Shown: piece after piece, positions 7,994-15,291 of the stretch
How the letters are laid out: each line of letters starts with the position of its first letter
How positions within the stretch are numbered: the stretch's first letter is position 1
NCBI GenBank assembly: GCA_001829455.1
Contig: MIBH01000010.1
Span: 1-32,890 of the forward strand
DNA: 32,890 nucleotides
Direction: 5' to 3'
DNA from: Spirochaetes bacterium RBG_13_51_14
Lineage (GTDB): Bacteria > Spirochaetota > UBA4802 > UBA5550
Notes under the pieces: generated by a model
What the model was told of the DNA's origin: nothing
The model's input: the letters and a program-made list of their open reading frames with translations, nothing else
The model's database searches: none
Made by a program: the position numbers and the translations under genes

Positions 7994-8437
7994 ATGTACG
8001 ACATCGAGAAATTGATCCCTCATCGCGGCAGAATGAAGCTCGTTGGCGACATCATCGAAATCGATGATGACCGGTGCGTTACCGCGTCGATCGTATCCAA
8101 TGAATGGCCGCTGCGCGCGGATGGATACGTCGATGCAATTATTTTGATAGAGCTGACGGCTCAGACCGCCGGCGTTCATTTCGGCTGGGATGAGATGAAG
8201 AGGGGAAAAGAGAACGCCGGCACGGTGGGATGGCTGGTGGGAATAAAGAACGCCATGTTGTACCGCGACCGGATCGCCGTGGGATCAAACATTGTGATCT
8301 CGATTGAGGACCGGAAGAGCGACGATACCTACGCCGAGATAATCGGCACGGCGCGGGTTGAGTCAGAGGTCATCGGGGAAATAATGCTTCAGGTCTTCCG
8401 GCCCGAAACGACACATCAGCAGGGAGCACCGTCATGA
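7994..8437 (+). CDS. ApeP-like 3-hydroxyacyl-ACP dehydratase
   Basis: A 147-residue single-hotdog protein. It starts with a YDIEKLIPHRGRMKLV segment typical of the COG4706/ApeP group of predicted 3-hydroxyacyl-ACP dehydratases, and has the central helix LIELTAQTAGVHFGW with its Glu and Gln, followed by a strand reading GWLVGIKNA. In aryl polyene biosynthesis ApeP pairs with ApeI to form the dehydratase; the FabZ-like protein on the opposite operon would be the partner here. The ATG at 7994 has no strong Shine-Dalgarno sequence, and the transcript may begin close to it given the proposed promoter. Its last bases overlap the fabG start in an ATGA. Family assignment comes from motif recognition; pairing is inferred. 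Confidence 0.82.
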   Translation: MYDIEKLIPHRGRMKLVGDIIEIDDDRCVTASIVSNEWPLRADGYVDAIILIELTAQTAGVHFGWDEMKRGKENAGTVGWLVGIKNAMLYRDRIAVGSNIVISIEDRKSDDTYAEIIGTARVESEVIGEIMLQVFRPETTHQQGAPS

Positions 8438-9171
8438 GCGAAGAATCAAACAGCCGCGTCGCCATTGTCACCGGCGGGAGCAGGGGGATCGGACGCGCCA
8501 TAGCCCTTGAGCTGGCACGCACCGGCTACTACGTCATCATTAATTACCGTTCCAACGATCAGGCCGCAGCCGACACCCTGGACCAGATAAAAGCGCAGGG
8601 CGGCAGCGGCGAGATCATGAAGTTCGATGTGGCCGATTCCGCGGAAGCGGAGCGGGCGCTGGACGATATCATGAAGCGTTTCGCCGCGATTGACGCGCTC
8701 GTGAATAACGCCGGCATCGCCGCGGACAACCTTTTTCTCATGATGCCCGAGGCAGACTGGGACGCGGTCATCGCGACCACGCTCAAGGGTTTCTACAACA
8801 TGACCAAGCCGGTTCTCAAAAAAATGCTGCGCCAGAAAAAGGGATCGGTGGTTTCCATCGCCTCGGTGGCGGGGATGATCGGCAACAAGGGACAGGCGAA
8901 TTATTCAGCCGCCAAGGCGGGCCTCATCGGTGCGAGCCGGTCAGTGGCTTCGGAGATAGCAAAAAAAGGCATCCGGGTCAACGTGGTGGCTCCCGGCCTC
9001 ATCGAGACCGATATGATAAAGGACGCCCCGGTCGAGTTGATTAAGAACATCATTCCCATGGGCAGGATCGGCAAGCCGGAGGAGGTCGCGAAGGTGGTGC
9101 GGTTCCTCTGCTCTGACGATGCTTCGTATATCACCGGCCAGGTGATATCGGTCAACGGCGGAATGATATAA
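8434..9171 (+). CDS. fabG: 3-oxoacyl-ACP reductase, FabG-type
   Basis: A 245-residue short-chain dehydrogenase/reductase. The nucleotide-binding motif TGGSRGIG is at residues 13-20, NNAG at 91-94, catalytic Ser144, and the YxxxK pair Tyr157/Lys161 in YSAAK. The NVVAPGLIETDM and GQVISVNGGM segments at the C-terminus are characteristic of FabG. It would reduce 3-oxoacyl-ACP to 3-hydroxyacyl-ACP with NAD(P)H between condensation and dehydration, corresponding to ApeQ in aryl polyene systems. The start overlaps the dehydratase stop by four bases. As in other dedicated clusters it is probably not the housekeeping fabG of the cell, although sequence alone cannot separate the two. Confidence 0.93.
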   Translation: MSEESNSRVAIVTGGSRGIGRAIALELARTGYYVIINYRSNDQAAADTLDQIKAQGGSGEIMKFDVADSAEAERALDDIMKRFAAIDALVNNAGIAADNLFLMMPEADWDAVIATTLKGFYNMTKPVLKKMLRQKKGSVVSIASVAGMIGNKGQANYSAAKAGLIGASRSVASEIAKKGIRVNVVAPGLIETDMIKDAPVELIKNIIPMGRIGKPEEVAKVVRFLCSDDASYITGQVISVNGGMI

Positions 9172-9180
9172 GAATAGTAC

Positions 9181-9218
9181 CCCCTCCCTTGATGGGAGGG
9201 GAAGGGGAGGGAAAATTC
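9181..9218 (+). other. Two adjacent hairpins between fabG and the LolA-like gene
   Basis: CCCCTCCC (9181-9188) pairs with GGGAGGGG (9194-9201) around a five-base loop, a perfect 8-bp GC-rich stem. It is followed at once by GGGAAAATTCCC (9207-9218), a 12-base palindrome. No T-tract follows, so this is more likely an mRNA-stability, attenuation or processing element within the operon than a full intrinsic terminator. Confidence 0.5.
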
Positions 9219-9233
9219 CCGGAAAAAGTTAAA

Positions 9234-9848
9234 ATGAATAAAATATTTTGCAGCCCAATAAAACTAATGGCAATCATGCTTCTCTCCACATCGCTCCTGG
9301 GCTGGGGCGATTCATGGGACCAGATAAAAAAGACCGCGAACACCATAACATCGGTGCAGGCAGAATTCACGCAGAAAAAGCACCTTGAGATACTGGCCCG
9401 GCCGATGGTTTCAAAGGGGAAATTTTATTTCAGGGCTCCGCGATCATTGCGGTGGGAATACACATCGCCCCTGCGGAGCGTCCTGCTGATGCACGGCGGA
9501 ACCGTGACGCGGTATGTTAAAAATGACGAACAAATAATCAAGGATTCTTCCGCGCGGCTGCAGTCAATGCAGGTCATCATTCAGGAAATTGCCCTGTGGA
9601 TGAAGGGAACCTTTGACGCGAACCCCGCGTTCAAGCCCTCCCTCATGCCGGGAAGGAAAATAGTGCTCACCCCGCGGGATAAAGCCATGGCTGATATCAT
9701 CCAGCGCATCGATCTGCAGCTCTCCGCCACGCCCGGCGTGATACAATCGGTCGTCATCTATGAAAGCCGGACCTCTTATACCGTGCTCGATTTCACGCGG
9801 GTGACGCTGAACGCCGCGGTTCCCGATTCCCTTTTCAAGGAATTGTAA
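9234..9848 (+). CDS. LolA-like outer-membrane lipoprotein carrier family protein
   Basis: A 204-residue exported protein. I choose the ATG at 9234, because the upstream in-frame start at 9189 lies inside a G-rich hairpin and would put a charged stretch before the signal peptide. The signal peptide is MNKIFCSPIK followed by a hydrophobic run (LMAIMLLSTSLLG). The mature part has the LolA-fold pattern: ITSVQAEFTQKKHLEI, SKGKFYFRAPRSLRWEY, and a C-terminal region with alternating strands (YTVLDFTRVTLNAAVPDSLF). LolA binds acyl chains of lipoproteins in the periplasm. LolA-like proteins recur in aryl polyene loci and are thought to help carry the lipid product to the outer membrane, which is probably the role here. 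Its stop overlaps the next ATG by one base (TAATG). Confidence 0.85.
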   Translation: MNKIFCSPIKLMAIMLLSTSLLGWGDSWDQIKKTANTITSVQAEFTQKKHLEILARPMVSKGKFYFRAPRSLRWEYTSPLRSVLLMHGGTVTRYVKNDEQIIKDSSARLQSMQVIIQEIALWMKGTFDANPAFKPSLMPGRKIVLTPRDKAMADIIQRIDLQLSATPGVIQSVVIYESRTSYTVLDFTRVTLNAAVPDSLFKEL

Positions 9849-10504
9849 TGAGGCCGGCCATTGCCATTGTTGCGTTGCCCGTAATCATCGCCTGCGCCGG
9901 CCTTCCGCGGATAACTCCAGCAGCCGAAAAGGAAAAAGCGGATATCGCGCGAAGATGCGGATGCCCGTACCTGAACGGGCGATACCGCCTGGTTCATACG
10001 ATACAAGGCACGCTTCCGGGGGGGATGGCGGCTGCGATGATTGGCATAACGGTTGCTGCCGCGGATACCGGCCGGCTCCGCTGTACCCTCATGTCCATTG
10101 AGGGCCTTGTGCTCCTGGACGCCGATTATGACGGGGCGCTGGTCATTAACCGCGGAATCGGACCCCTTGCCTCGCCTGACCTGGTCATGGGCATGATCCG
10201 GGACATCAAGCTCATGCTGTTCAGGCCGGCGGGGGCAGTTGCCGAAATCGGGGCGCTTCATGACGGAAGCGGCATCTGCCGGTATCGAACTGACGGCGGC
10301 ATGTTGGATGTGGTGCTTATGAACGGCGGCGACACCGAGGTGTTGTCATATGACTCGTCCTCGCGAGTGTCGCGCACGGTGCGGTTCTCCGATTTCCGCA
10401 GCGACGGCATTCCGCGCAGGATTGAACTTTCAGCTACCGGTCTTTTCAGCTATTCCCTTCGTCTTGATCTGATCGAGGCGGAGCAGGTGCGGCCATTGAA
10501 TTAG
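9848..10504 (+). CDS. Lipoprotein, possibly DUF3261-like, of the polyene-type locus
   Basis: A 218-residue predicted lipoprotein. The N-terminus MRPAIAIVALPVIIAC ends in a lipobox-like IIAC with Cys16. The mature region contains YRLVHTIQG, a segment reading LRCTLMSIEGLVLLDADY, an RGIGPLASPDLVMGM segment, and a final DGIPRRIELSATGLFSYSLRLDLI. The layout (next to LolA, EGLVL-D-x-x-Y pattern, PLASPDL) is reminiscent of the DUF3261 lipoproteins of aryl polyene/xanthomonadin clusters (ApeN-type). I cannot run a profile, so this is a tentative family call. It is likely periplasmic or outer-membrane attached and could receive or anchor the product delivered by the LolA-like protein. It is the last gene of the plus-strand operon; no clear terminator follows. 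Confidence 0.75.
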   Translation: MRPAIAIVALPVIIACAGLPRITPAAEKEKADIARRCGCPYLNGRYRLVHTIQGTLPGGMAAAMIGITVAAADTGRLRCTLMSIEGLVLLDADYDGALVINRGIGPLASPDLVMGMIRDIKLMLFRPAGAVAEIGALHDGSGICRYRTDGGMLDVVLMNGGDTEVLSYDSSSRVSRTVRFSDFRSDGIPRRIELSATGLFSYSLRLDLIEAEQVRPLN

Positions 10505-10535
10505 CGAATTATGGGACCACGCCTTTACTGATCTA

Positions 10536-10594
10536 GTCCGTGTTTATAACCTCCGACCAAAAAATAAGTCCGTCTTTATAAACCCAGTTGACAG
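10536..10594 (+). repeat. Two tandem copies of a GTCCGTGTTTATAA repeat
   Basis: Copy 1 begins at 10536 (GTCCGTGTTTATAACCTCCG). Copy 2 is at 10568-10594 (GTCCGTCTTTATAAACCCAG, then TTGACAG). A third copy in the same orientation is at 25201-25227 (GTCCGTGTTTATAAACCCGG, then TCGACAA). Copies 2 and 3 match at most of 27 positions. This could be a mobile-element end or a dispersed intergenic repeat. Confidence 0.6.
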
Positions 10595-10653
10595 ATGTTT
10601 GATCCTATGATTATATTTATTTCTAATATATTGCATTTAAAATTATTTTTCAA

Positions 10654-10671
10654 CCGTCCGGACGGAATTAT
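10654..10671. promoter_or_regulatory. CCGTCCGGACGG palindrome, first copy
   Basis: CCGTCCGGACGGAATTAT contains a perfect 12-base palindrome and stands out in AT-rich surroundings. The same 18 bases occur at 25415-25432. The palindromes end 230 bases upstream of the sulfur-carrier start here and 204 bases upstream of the lipase start there. The shape suits a TetR-type operator, but a dispersed repeat is equally possible. Confidence 0.45.
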
Positions 10672-10894
10672 ATTAAGTGCTTTACTATTTAGAATAGAAA
10701 TTTCAGATTGTACGTATAGGCCGGTTAGTGGGTTAAAAATCCGAAGGGTGTCAAGAATCCTTTCTTATGATGTTCACTCATAGTGTATAATCGATCTGAT
10801 AATTCGGTGCTGAATAGGGCGTAGATTTTTGATAATTAATGTTGAGGAGATATAACGAAAGGGGCTATAATCGCTTGACTAAAGGGGAAATATC

Positions 10895-11149
10895 TTGGGC
10901 GAGATTCGAGTAAAACTGTACGGCGCTCTGTGCCTGATTCCAGAAGTAAAGAAAGATAAAGACCGTATAAAAAACGGAGTGCCGATGATTATCAATGAAC
11001 CGACAAACGTCAGGGATGCTTTAAAACTGCTGGATATACCGATAAAAAACGTTAACATCGTCTGTATAGGCAAAGATCAGGTGATGTTAGATAAAGAACT
11101 GAAAGATGGCGACATCCTGCATGTCTTTCCGATAATGGGCGGAGGATAA
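10895..11149 (+). CDS. MoaD/ThiS-like ubiquitin-fold sulfur carrier
   Basis: An 84-residue beta-grasp protein ending in ...PIMGGG, so it carries the C-terminal Gly-Gly needed for thiocarboxylation. The core pattern (RVKLYGALCLIPEVK, NVRDALKLLDIP, LKDGDILHVFP) matches the MoaD/ThiS superfamily. The start is TTG at 10895, preceded by AAGGGGAAA. MoaD-type proteins give sulfur to molybdopterin, and homologues frequently neighbour tungsten-dependent aldehyde oxidoreductases, where they are thought to serve tungstopterin assembly. The next gene is such an enzyme, 222 bases downstream. The gap is wide enough for a separate promoter, so co-transcription is not certain. Confidence 0.87.
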   Translation: MGEIRVKLYGALCLIPEVKKDKDRIKNGVPMIINEPTNVRDALKLLDIPIKNVNIVCIGKDQVMLDKELKDGDILHVFPIMGGG

Positions 11150-11371
11150 CGAACACGCGAGATTAATCCCGGCCATAAATATAAAACAAAATAAGAGATT
11201 ATTTGTCTCGGCTGAATAGCCTTACAGACACTTTTTAATCTCAGATTTATTATTATCAAGATGTTGGGAAAGTCTTATATTACAGTGATATACCCATATC
11301 CATAGAGAAATATTCTAACTTGATTTAAGGCTCTTTTATTTTCTTTTCAAAGAGAGCATAGAGGAGGTAAT

Positions 11372-13246
11372 ATGAACTGTGAAGCAGGTTATGCGAAAAG
11401 GTTGCTCGAAGTCGATCTTTCACAGGGAAAAATACAAAAAACGCCGCTGGATGAAACGTTGTTAAAGACCTTTCTGGGCGGTGGAGGTCTGGCGGCAAAA
11501 CTGTTTCTGGACCGTTTCTCTCCAGATTTGGATCCACTGTCCAGGGAAAATCCATTGATCGTGATGACAGGTCCGCTGGTAGGCACCCTGCTTCCGGGAT
11601 CCTCCCGGTTTGCAGTTTGCGCACGTTCCCCACTGACCGGATTTTGGGGAATCGGGACGTGCGGAGGGAATTTTGGACCTGAGCTGAAGTTTGCCGGCTA
11701 TGACGGCATCCTGATCGAAGGGATGGCAGAAAAGCCCGTGTACCTGTTGATAGATGACGATACAGTGGAGCTTAGGAATGCCGCGGATCTGTGGGGTAAG
11801 GATTTATATGAAGTTACGGACCTTTTAAAGCAAAGGCACGGTGAAAAGAAAAAACCGAAGATTTTGGCAATCGGTCCGGGGGGCGAGAACAAGGTCCTGT
11901 ACGCGGCGATTGGAAACGACTATGGTCATTATATCGGCAGGACGGGGATGGGCGCGGTTATGGGCTCGAAAAATCTGAAGGCCATTGTGGTTTCGGGAAC
12001 CGGGAAAGTATTGCCGGCCCTTGCCGAAGAATACAAAGAGGTCAGGGCGAGGGTCATAGAGAAATGTAATGAATCCGCGGTCGCCCAATCTTTGAAGAGC
12101 ATGGGCTCTGCGGTAAATGTTGATCTTGGCATGATGACAGGGGATGTACCGATCCGGAATTGGAGGCAGGGAGAATTTGAAGGATCGGGCAAGATCGGCG
12201 GCCCTACCATGACAGCGGATTATTTGACTAAAGGACACGCATGCTATGCGTGCCCGATTGCATGCAAGCGGGTGGTCAAGGTCGACAATGGACCCTATCA
12301 GACCAACGAGGGACCGGGGCCGGAATATGAGACAATTGGTTCGTTCGGTTCCTATATAGAAAATGATAACCTTGAAGGGATCATCAAGGCCAATGAACTT
12401 TGCAACCGATATGGGATTGATACCATTTCAACTGGGGCAACCATTGCATTTGTTATGGAGTGCTTTGAGAAGGGTATCCTGACAACGTCTGATACGGACG
12501 GATTGGAGGTGAAATTTGGAGATATTGACGTAGCGCTGAAACTCGTGGAAAAGATCGCCTTTCGTAAGGGGATCGGCGATCTCCTTGCTGAAGGTTCAGT
12601 AAAAGCAGCACAAAAGATTGGAAAAGGCGCAGAAGCGTTTACCGTGGCGGTCAAAGGACTGGAATTGCCTGCCCATGATCCGCGAGGGTTTCATGGAATG
12701 GGCCTTGAATACGCTGTCGGGTATCGGGGTGCTTGTCATCTCCAGCACATGACGATGTATATTGAACAGGGGATGAACATATATGAAGGAGTTGGTTTAG
12801 AGAGCGATTATGTTGGACAAAGCAGTGACGGCAAGGCAAAAATGGTCTTAATATCCCAGAATATGGGTGTTCCCTTAAGTTCGGCCTGCCTCTGTGTATA
12901 TGTCTATGCCTGTATAGCACCTCAGGATCTTGTGGATATGATCCATGCAGTGACCGGGTGGGATTTCAGACTGAAAGATCTTCTAAACATCGGCGCTAGG
13001 ATATGGCTGCTGATGCGCGGTCTGACCAACCTTATGGGCGCAAGATCACGTGATGACAGGCTGCCGAACAATGTTATGATGCCTCTTGATAACGGCGGGG
13101 CAGCTGGATCAAAACTGGATCTCGATAAAATGCTGAAAGAGTACTATGAAATGCGCGGTATTGATTCTAATGGCATTCCCAAAAAAGAGGTGTTGGAAAA
13201 CGCCGGTCTGCATGATCTGGCAGTCAGACTTCATGGCGGTACGTGA
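11372..13246 (+). CDS. aor: Tungsten-type aldehyde:ferredoxin oxidoreductase
   Basis: A 624-residue, full-length AOR-family enzyme. It would oxidise aldehydes to carboxylic acids (or the reverse) with ferredoxin, using a bis-tungstopterin cofactor and one 4Fe-4S cluster in the cytoplasm. The N-terminal pterin-binding domain is visible (YAKRLLEVDLSQGK, FLGGGGLAAKLF, GTCGGNFGPELKFAGYDG, IGRTGMGAVMGSKNLKAI). Cluster ligands are Cys291, Cys294 and Cys298 in CYACPIAC, with Cys508 (or Cys506) in SSACLC as the distant fourth. The GPEYETIGSFGS motif follows. The ATG at 11372 has a strong GAGGAGG. It is followed by an SCP2-like protein and an iron alcohol dehydrogenase, suggesting interconversion of a hydrophobic alcohol, aldehyde and acid. 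The true substrate cannot be read from sequence. Confidence 0.93.
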   Translation: MNCEAGYAKRLLEVDLSQGKIQKTPLDETLLKTFLGGGGLAAKLFLDRFSPDLDPLSRENPLIVMTGPLVGTLLPGSSRFAVCARSPLTGFWGIGTCGGNFGPELKFAGYDGILIEGMAEKPVYLLIDDDTVELRNAADLWGKDLYEVTDLLKQRHGEKKKPKILAIGPGGENKVLYAAIGNDYGHYIGRTGMGAVMGSKNLKAIVVSGTGKVLPALAEEYKEVRARVIEKCNESAVAQSLKSMGSAVNVDLGMMTGDVPIRNWRQGEFEGSGKIGGPTMTADYLTKGHACYACPIACKRVVKVDNGPYQTNEGPGPEYETIGSFGSYIENDNLEGIIKANELCNRYGIDTISTGATIAFVMECFEKGILTTSDTDGLEVKFGDIDVALKLVEKIAFRKGIGDLLAEGSVKAAQKIGKGAEAFTVAVKGLELPAHDPRGFHGMGLEYAVGYRGACHLQHMTMYIEQGMNIYEGVGLESDYVGQSSDGKAKMVLISQNMGVPLSSACLCVYVYACIAPQDLVDMIHAVTGWDFRLKDLLNIGARIWLLMRGLTNLMGARSRDDRLPNNVMMPLDNGGAAGSKLDLDKMLKEYYEMRGIDSNGIPKKEVLENAGLHDLAVRLHGGT

Positions 13247-13324
13247 TAATCTCGTTTATTGTTGATGGCGGCTGGCCTGTTGATCAGGTCGGCATTATTA
13301 AATATTAAAAAGGGAGGATGGAGT

Positions 13325-13891
13325 ATGGCTTATACGTATGGAACACCGGAATGGGAAGAAGCTTTTAAAAAAATGACAAAAGAGAGGATTGAAGCCAAGT
13401 CAAAGCCCTTCATTTATTTTTCACCTGAATGGGTTGGACTATGGGAAAAGCTGCTTCAAGGTGATGCGAAATACAAGGAAGTGGCCAAGGACTGGGAAGG
13501 CGTGGTCGTCTTGCACGTGCTAAAAAACCCCGATTGTGGCGTCGATCAGGATATGTTTATACACATGGATCTCTGGCACGGAGACTGTCGGGCCATACGT
13601 TACGTTCCGTCTGAAGTCGGGAAAAATGCCGCTTATGTGGTTACCGGCACCATTGAGCGTTGGGTATCAGTTGGTAAAAAAGAGCTTGATCCGACCAAGG
13701 GGATGATGCAGGGAAAGCTCAAACTGAAGGGAGATCTTCCGACTATCGTGCGCAACGTCAAGGCCGTCTTACGCCTGGTTGAAACAAGTGCGGAAGTTGG
13801 AGGCAAATTTCCTACTGAGTTGAGCCCGGAAGAGGTAGAAATATTTAGGAAAATGATTAAAGATATGACCACCAAGTTCAGTATTACATGA
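13325..13891 (+). CDS. SCP2-like (sterol carrier fold) protein
   Basis: A 188-residue protein from the ATG at 13325, which has a GGGAGGA site; an upstream in-frame ATG at 13259 lacks one and would add an unrelated 22 residues. The pattern (long N-terminal helices rich in Trp/Phe, then VVVLHVLKN, AYVVTGTIERWVSVGKKE, and KLKLKGDLPTIVRNVKAVLRLVE) fits the SCP2 lipid-binding fold, in which the final K-L-K-G-D segment is characteristic. SCP2 domains bind acyl chains, sterols or CoA esters. It lies between AOR and the alcohol dehydrogenase and could present a water-insoluble substrate to them. Assignment is by pattern only, so the family is moderately sure and the ligand unknown. Confidence 0.78.
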   Translation: MAYTYGTPEWEEAFKKMTKERIEAKSKPFIYFSPEWVGLWEKLLQGDAKYKEVAKDWEGVVVLHVLKNPDCGVDQDMFIHMDLWHGDCRAIRYVPSEVGKNAAYVVTGTIERWVSVGKKELDPTKGMMQGKLKLKGDLPTIVRNVKAVLRLVETSAEVGGKFPTELSPEEVEIFRKMIKDMTTKFSIT

Positions 13892-14070
13892 AATCAAGCG
13901 TAGATACTATCAGATACAGATATAAATCCGTTCCTTCTGAATTTAGAGTGGACCTCCAAGATGGAGTGATTGTGTGCCCGCTTGGCCGGGTGGCCGCTTT
14001 GACAGGCTTGTTAAGGGCTCATTTGCGCAACCACACAAGGCTTATGGCTGCAAAGGATTTAATAAACTAA
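13888..14070 (+). CDS. Small ORF, uncertain
   Basis: A 60-codon frame whose ATG overlaps the stop of the SCP2-like gene (ATGA) and which ends just before the ribosome-binding site of the alcohol dehydrogenase. The position is what a translationally coupled small gene would show. The predicted product is basic, has no signal peptide or recognisable domain, and contains a short LGRVAALTGLLRAHLRNHTR stretch. It may equally be spacer sequence. No function can be proposed. Confidence 0.25.
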   Translation: MKSSVDTIRYRYKSVPSEFRVDLQDGVIVCPLGRVAALTGLLRAHLRNHTRLMAAKDLIN

Positions 14071-14083
14071 TGGGAGGTATGCT

Positions 14084-15247
14084 ATGGCGTACGACAGGGA
14101 TCTTTCCTTTATCTATCGCAATCCGACGAAACTGGTGTTCGGAGAAAATTCAATAAATGAAGTGGAACAGGAGGTAGTCAGTCTTAAATGCAGCAAGGCA
14201 TTTGTAGTGACCGACAAGGGTGTGGTTGATGCCGGATTGACCGGCCGGGTGGAAAAGGTGTTGGGCAAAAAACATGTCGGAACGTATGACAAATGCACCC
14301 AGGACTCCGGTCTTCATCTTATAAATGAAGCGGCCGAAATCGCAAAGAGCAAAGGCGCCGATATTCTGGTGAGCGTTGGCGGCGGAAGTGCAATAGATAC
14401 TGCGAAAGGAATGGCCATTGTTTTGAAAGAAGGTATAAAAATTCAGGACCATACGGGTTATCAGAGCCTGTCGCGCCCGCAAACTCCGCACATCGTCATT
14501 CCCACCACCGCAGGCACGGGAAGTGAAGTCACTTACTTCGCGGTAGTCAAAGATTGGGAACAGAACAGAAAAATTGAAATTGGCGAAGATAATATTATTC
14601 CAAATGTGGGCATCCTCGATCCGACCATGACGGTGGGATTGCCCCCCCAGCTTACCGCCACAACCGGCATGGACGCTTTCTGTCATGCTCTCGAATCCAT
14701 CCATGCAAACCAGTCCTCACCCGTGGCCGACGCCATGGCCATTCATGCCATACAATTGATCGTGGAATATCTCCCACGATGCGTTGAGAATGGCAAGGAC
14801 CTTTTTGCCCGGGGCCAACAGTTATTGGCATCCACAATGGGCGGGATCGCCTTCTGCAATGGGCAGATAGCCCTGGTGCATGCCATGGCGCATACGGTGG
14901 GGGGCCTGTTCAAAGTGCCGCACGGATTGGCCAATAGTATTCTCCTTCCGCATGTCGTTCGATACAACATGGATGCCTGTGGCGATAGATATGCCGTGGT
15001 TGCCCGCGCCATGGGTCTGGATATGAAGGGGATAAATGATGAAAATGCCGGTGAGGCGGTGGCCAATGCCATAAGCGCATTAACCAGGAAAATGGGAGTG
15101 CCCCAGAAACTGCGGGATGCTGGTGTTCCTGAAAGCGGTCTGGTCAAGGCGTCTGAAGTCACCATGACTATGGGAGGAGTGGTATTTAATCCCAAGCCAA
15201 TCAGCGACGCAAATGAGGTCCTTGGCGTGTATAAAAACGCGTGGTAA
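14084..15247 (+). CDS. Iron-containing alcohol dehydrogenase
   Basis: A 387-residue group III (Fe-type) alcohol dehydrogenase, full length for the family. The NAD-binding GGGSAIDTAKG (99-109) and PTTAGTGSEVT (140-150) are present. Metal ligands are Asp197 and His201 in GMDAFCHALE, His266 in the HAMAH motif, and His280 in the PHGLAN motif; the 14-residue spacing of the last two matches well-studied members such as FucO. The ATG at 14084 has a GGGAGG site. It would interconvert an alcohol and aldehyde with NAD(H). With AOR upstream the pair could oxidise an alcohol to an acid, or reduce an acid using low-potential ferredoxin. SCP2-like genes on both sides hint at a long-chain or otherwise hydrophobic substrate. 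Confidence 0.93.
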   Translation: MAYDRDLSFIYRNPTKLVFGENSINEVEQEVVSLKCSKAFVVTDKGVVDAGLTGRVEKVLGKKHVGTYDKCTQDSGLHLINEAAEIAKSKGADILVSVGGGSAIDTAKGMAIVLKEGIKIQDHTGYQSLSRPQTPHIVIPTTAGTGSEVTYFAVVKDWEQNRKIEIGEDNIIPNVGILDPTMTVGLPPQLTATTGMDAFCHALESIHANQSSPVADAMAIHAIQLIVEYLPRCVENGKDLFARGQQLLASTMGGIAFCNGQIALVHAMAHTVGGLFKVPHGLANSILLPHVVRYNMDACGDRYAVVARAMGLDMKGINDENAGEAVANAISALTRKMGVPQKLRDAGVPESGLVKASEVTMTMGGVVFNPKPISDANEVLGVYKNAW

Positions 15248-15291
15248 ATTTGAATCGGAAATTGTGAAATCGATCGTGTGAGGGAGGGAAT

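Larger units (their letters stand above)
10505..10894. other. AT-rich intergenic region with repeats
   Basis: A 390-base non-coding stretch between the polyene-type operon and the aldehyde oxidoreductase locus. It carries two copies of a GTCCGT-TTTATAA repeat (10536 and 10568) and the 18-base CCGTCCGGACGGAATTAT element (10654-10671); both recur near 25.2-25.4 kb. The small open frame at 10595-10783 lacks a ribosome-binding site and recognisable sequence, and I do not consider it a gene. Base composition drops sharply relative to the genes on its left. Confidence 0.65.

Noticed and set aside
1-10504. Ladderane lipid biosynthesis cluster
   Set aside because: FAS-like genes mixed with B12 radical SAM enzymes and methyltransferases recall clusters proposed for ladderanes, but that assignment is itself unproven and the KS-CLF, LolA and lipoprotein set fits aryl-polyene-type systems better.
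10595-10783. 62-codon frame in the gap after the lipoprotein gene
   Set aside because: No ribosome-binding site, odd composition, and it spans the repeat element; treated as non-coding.
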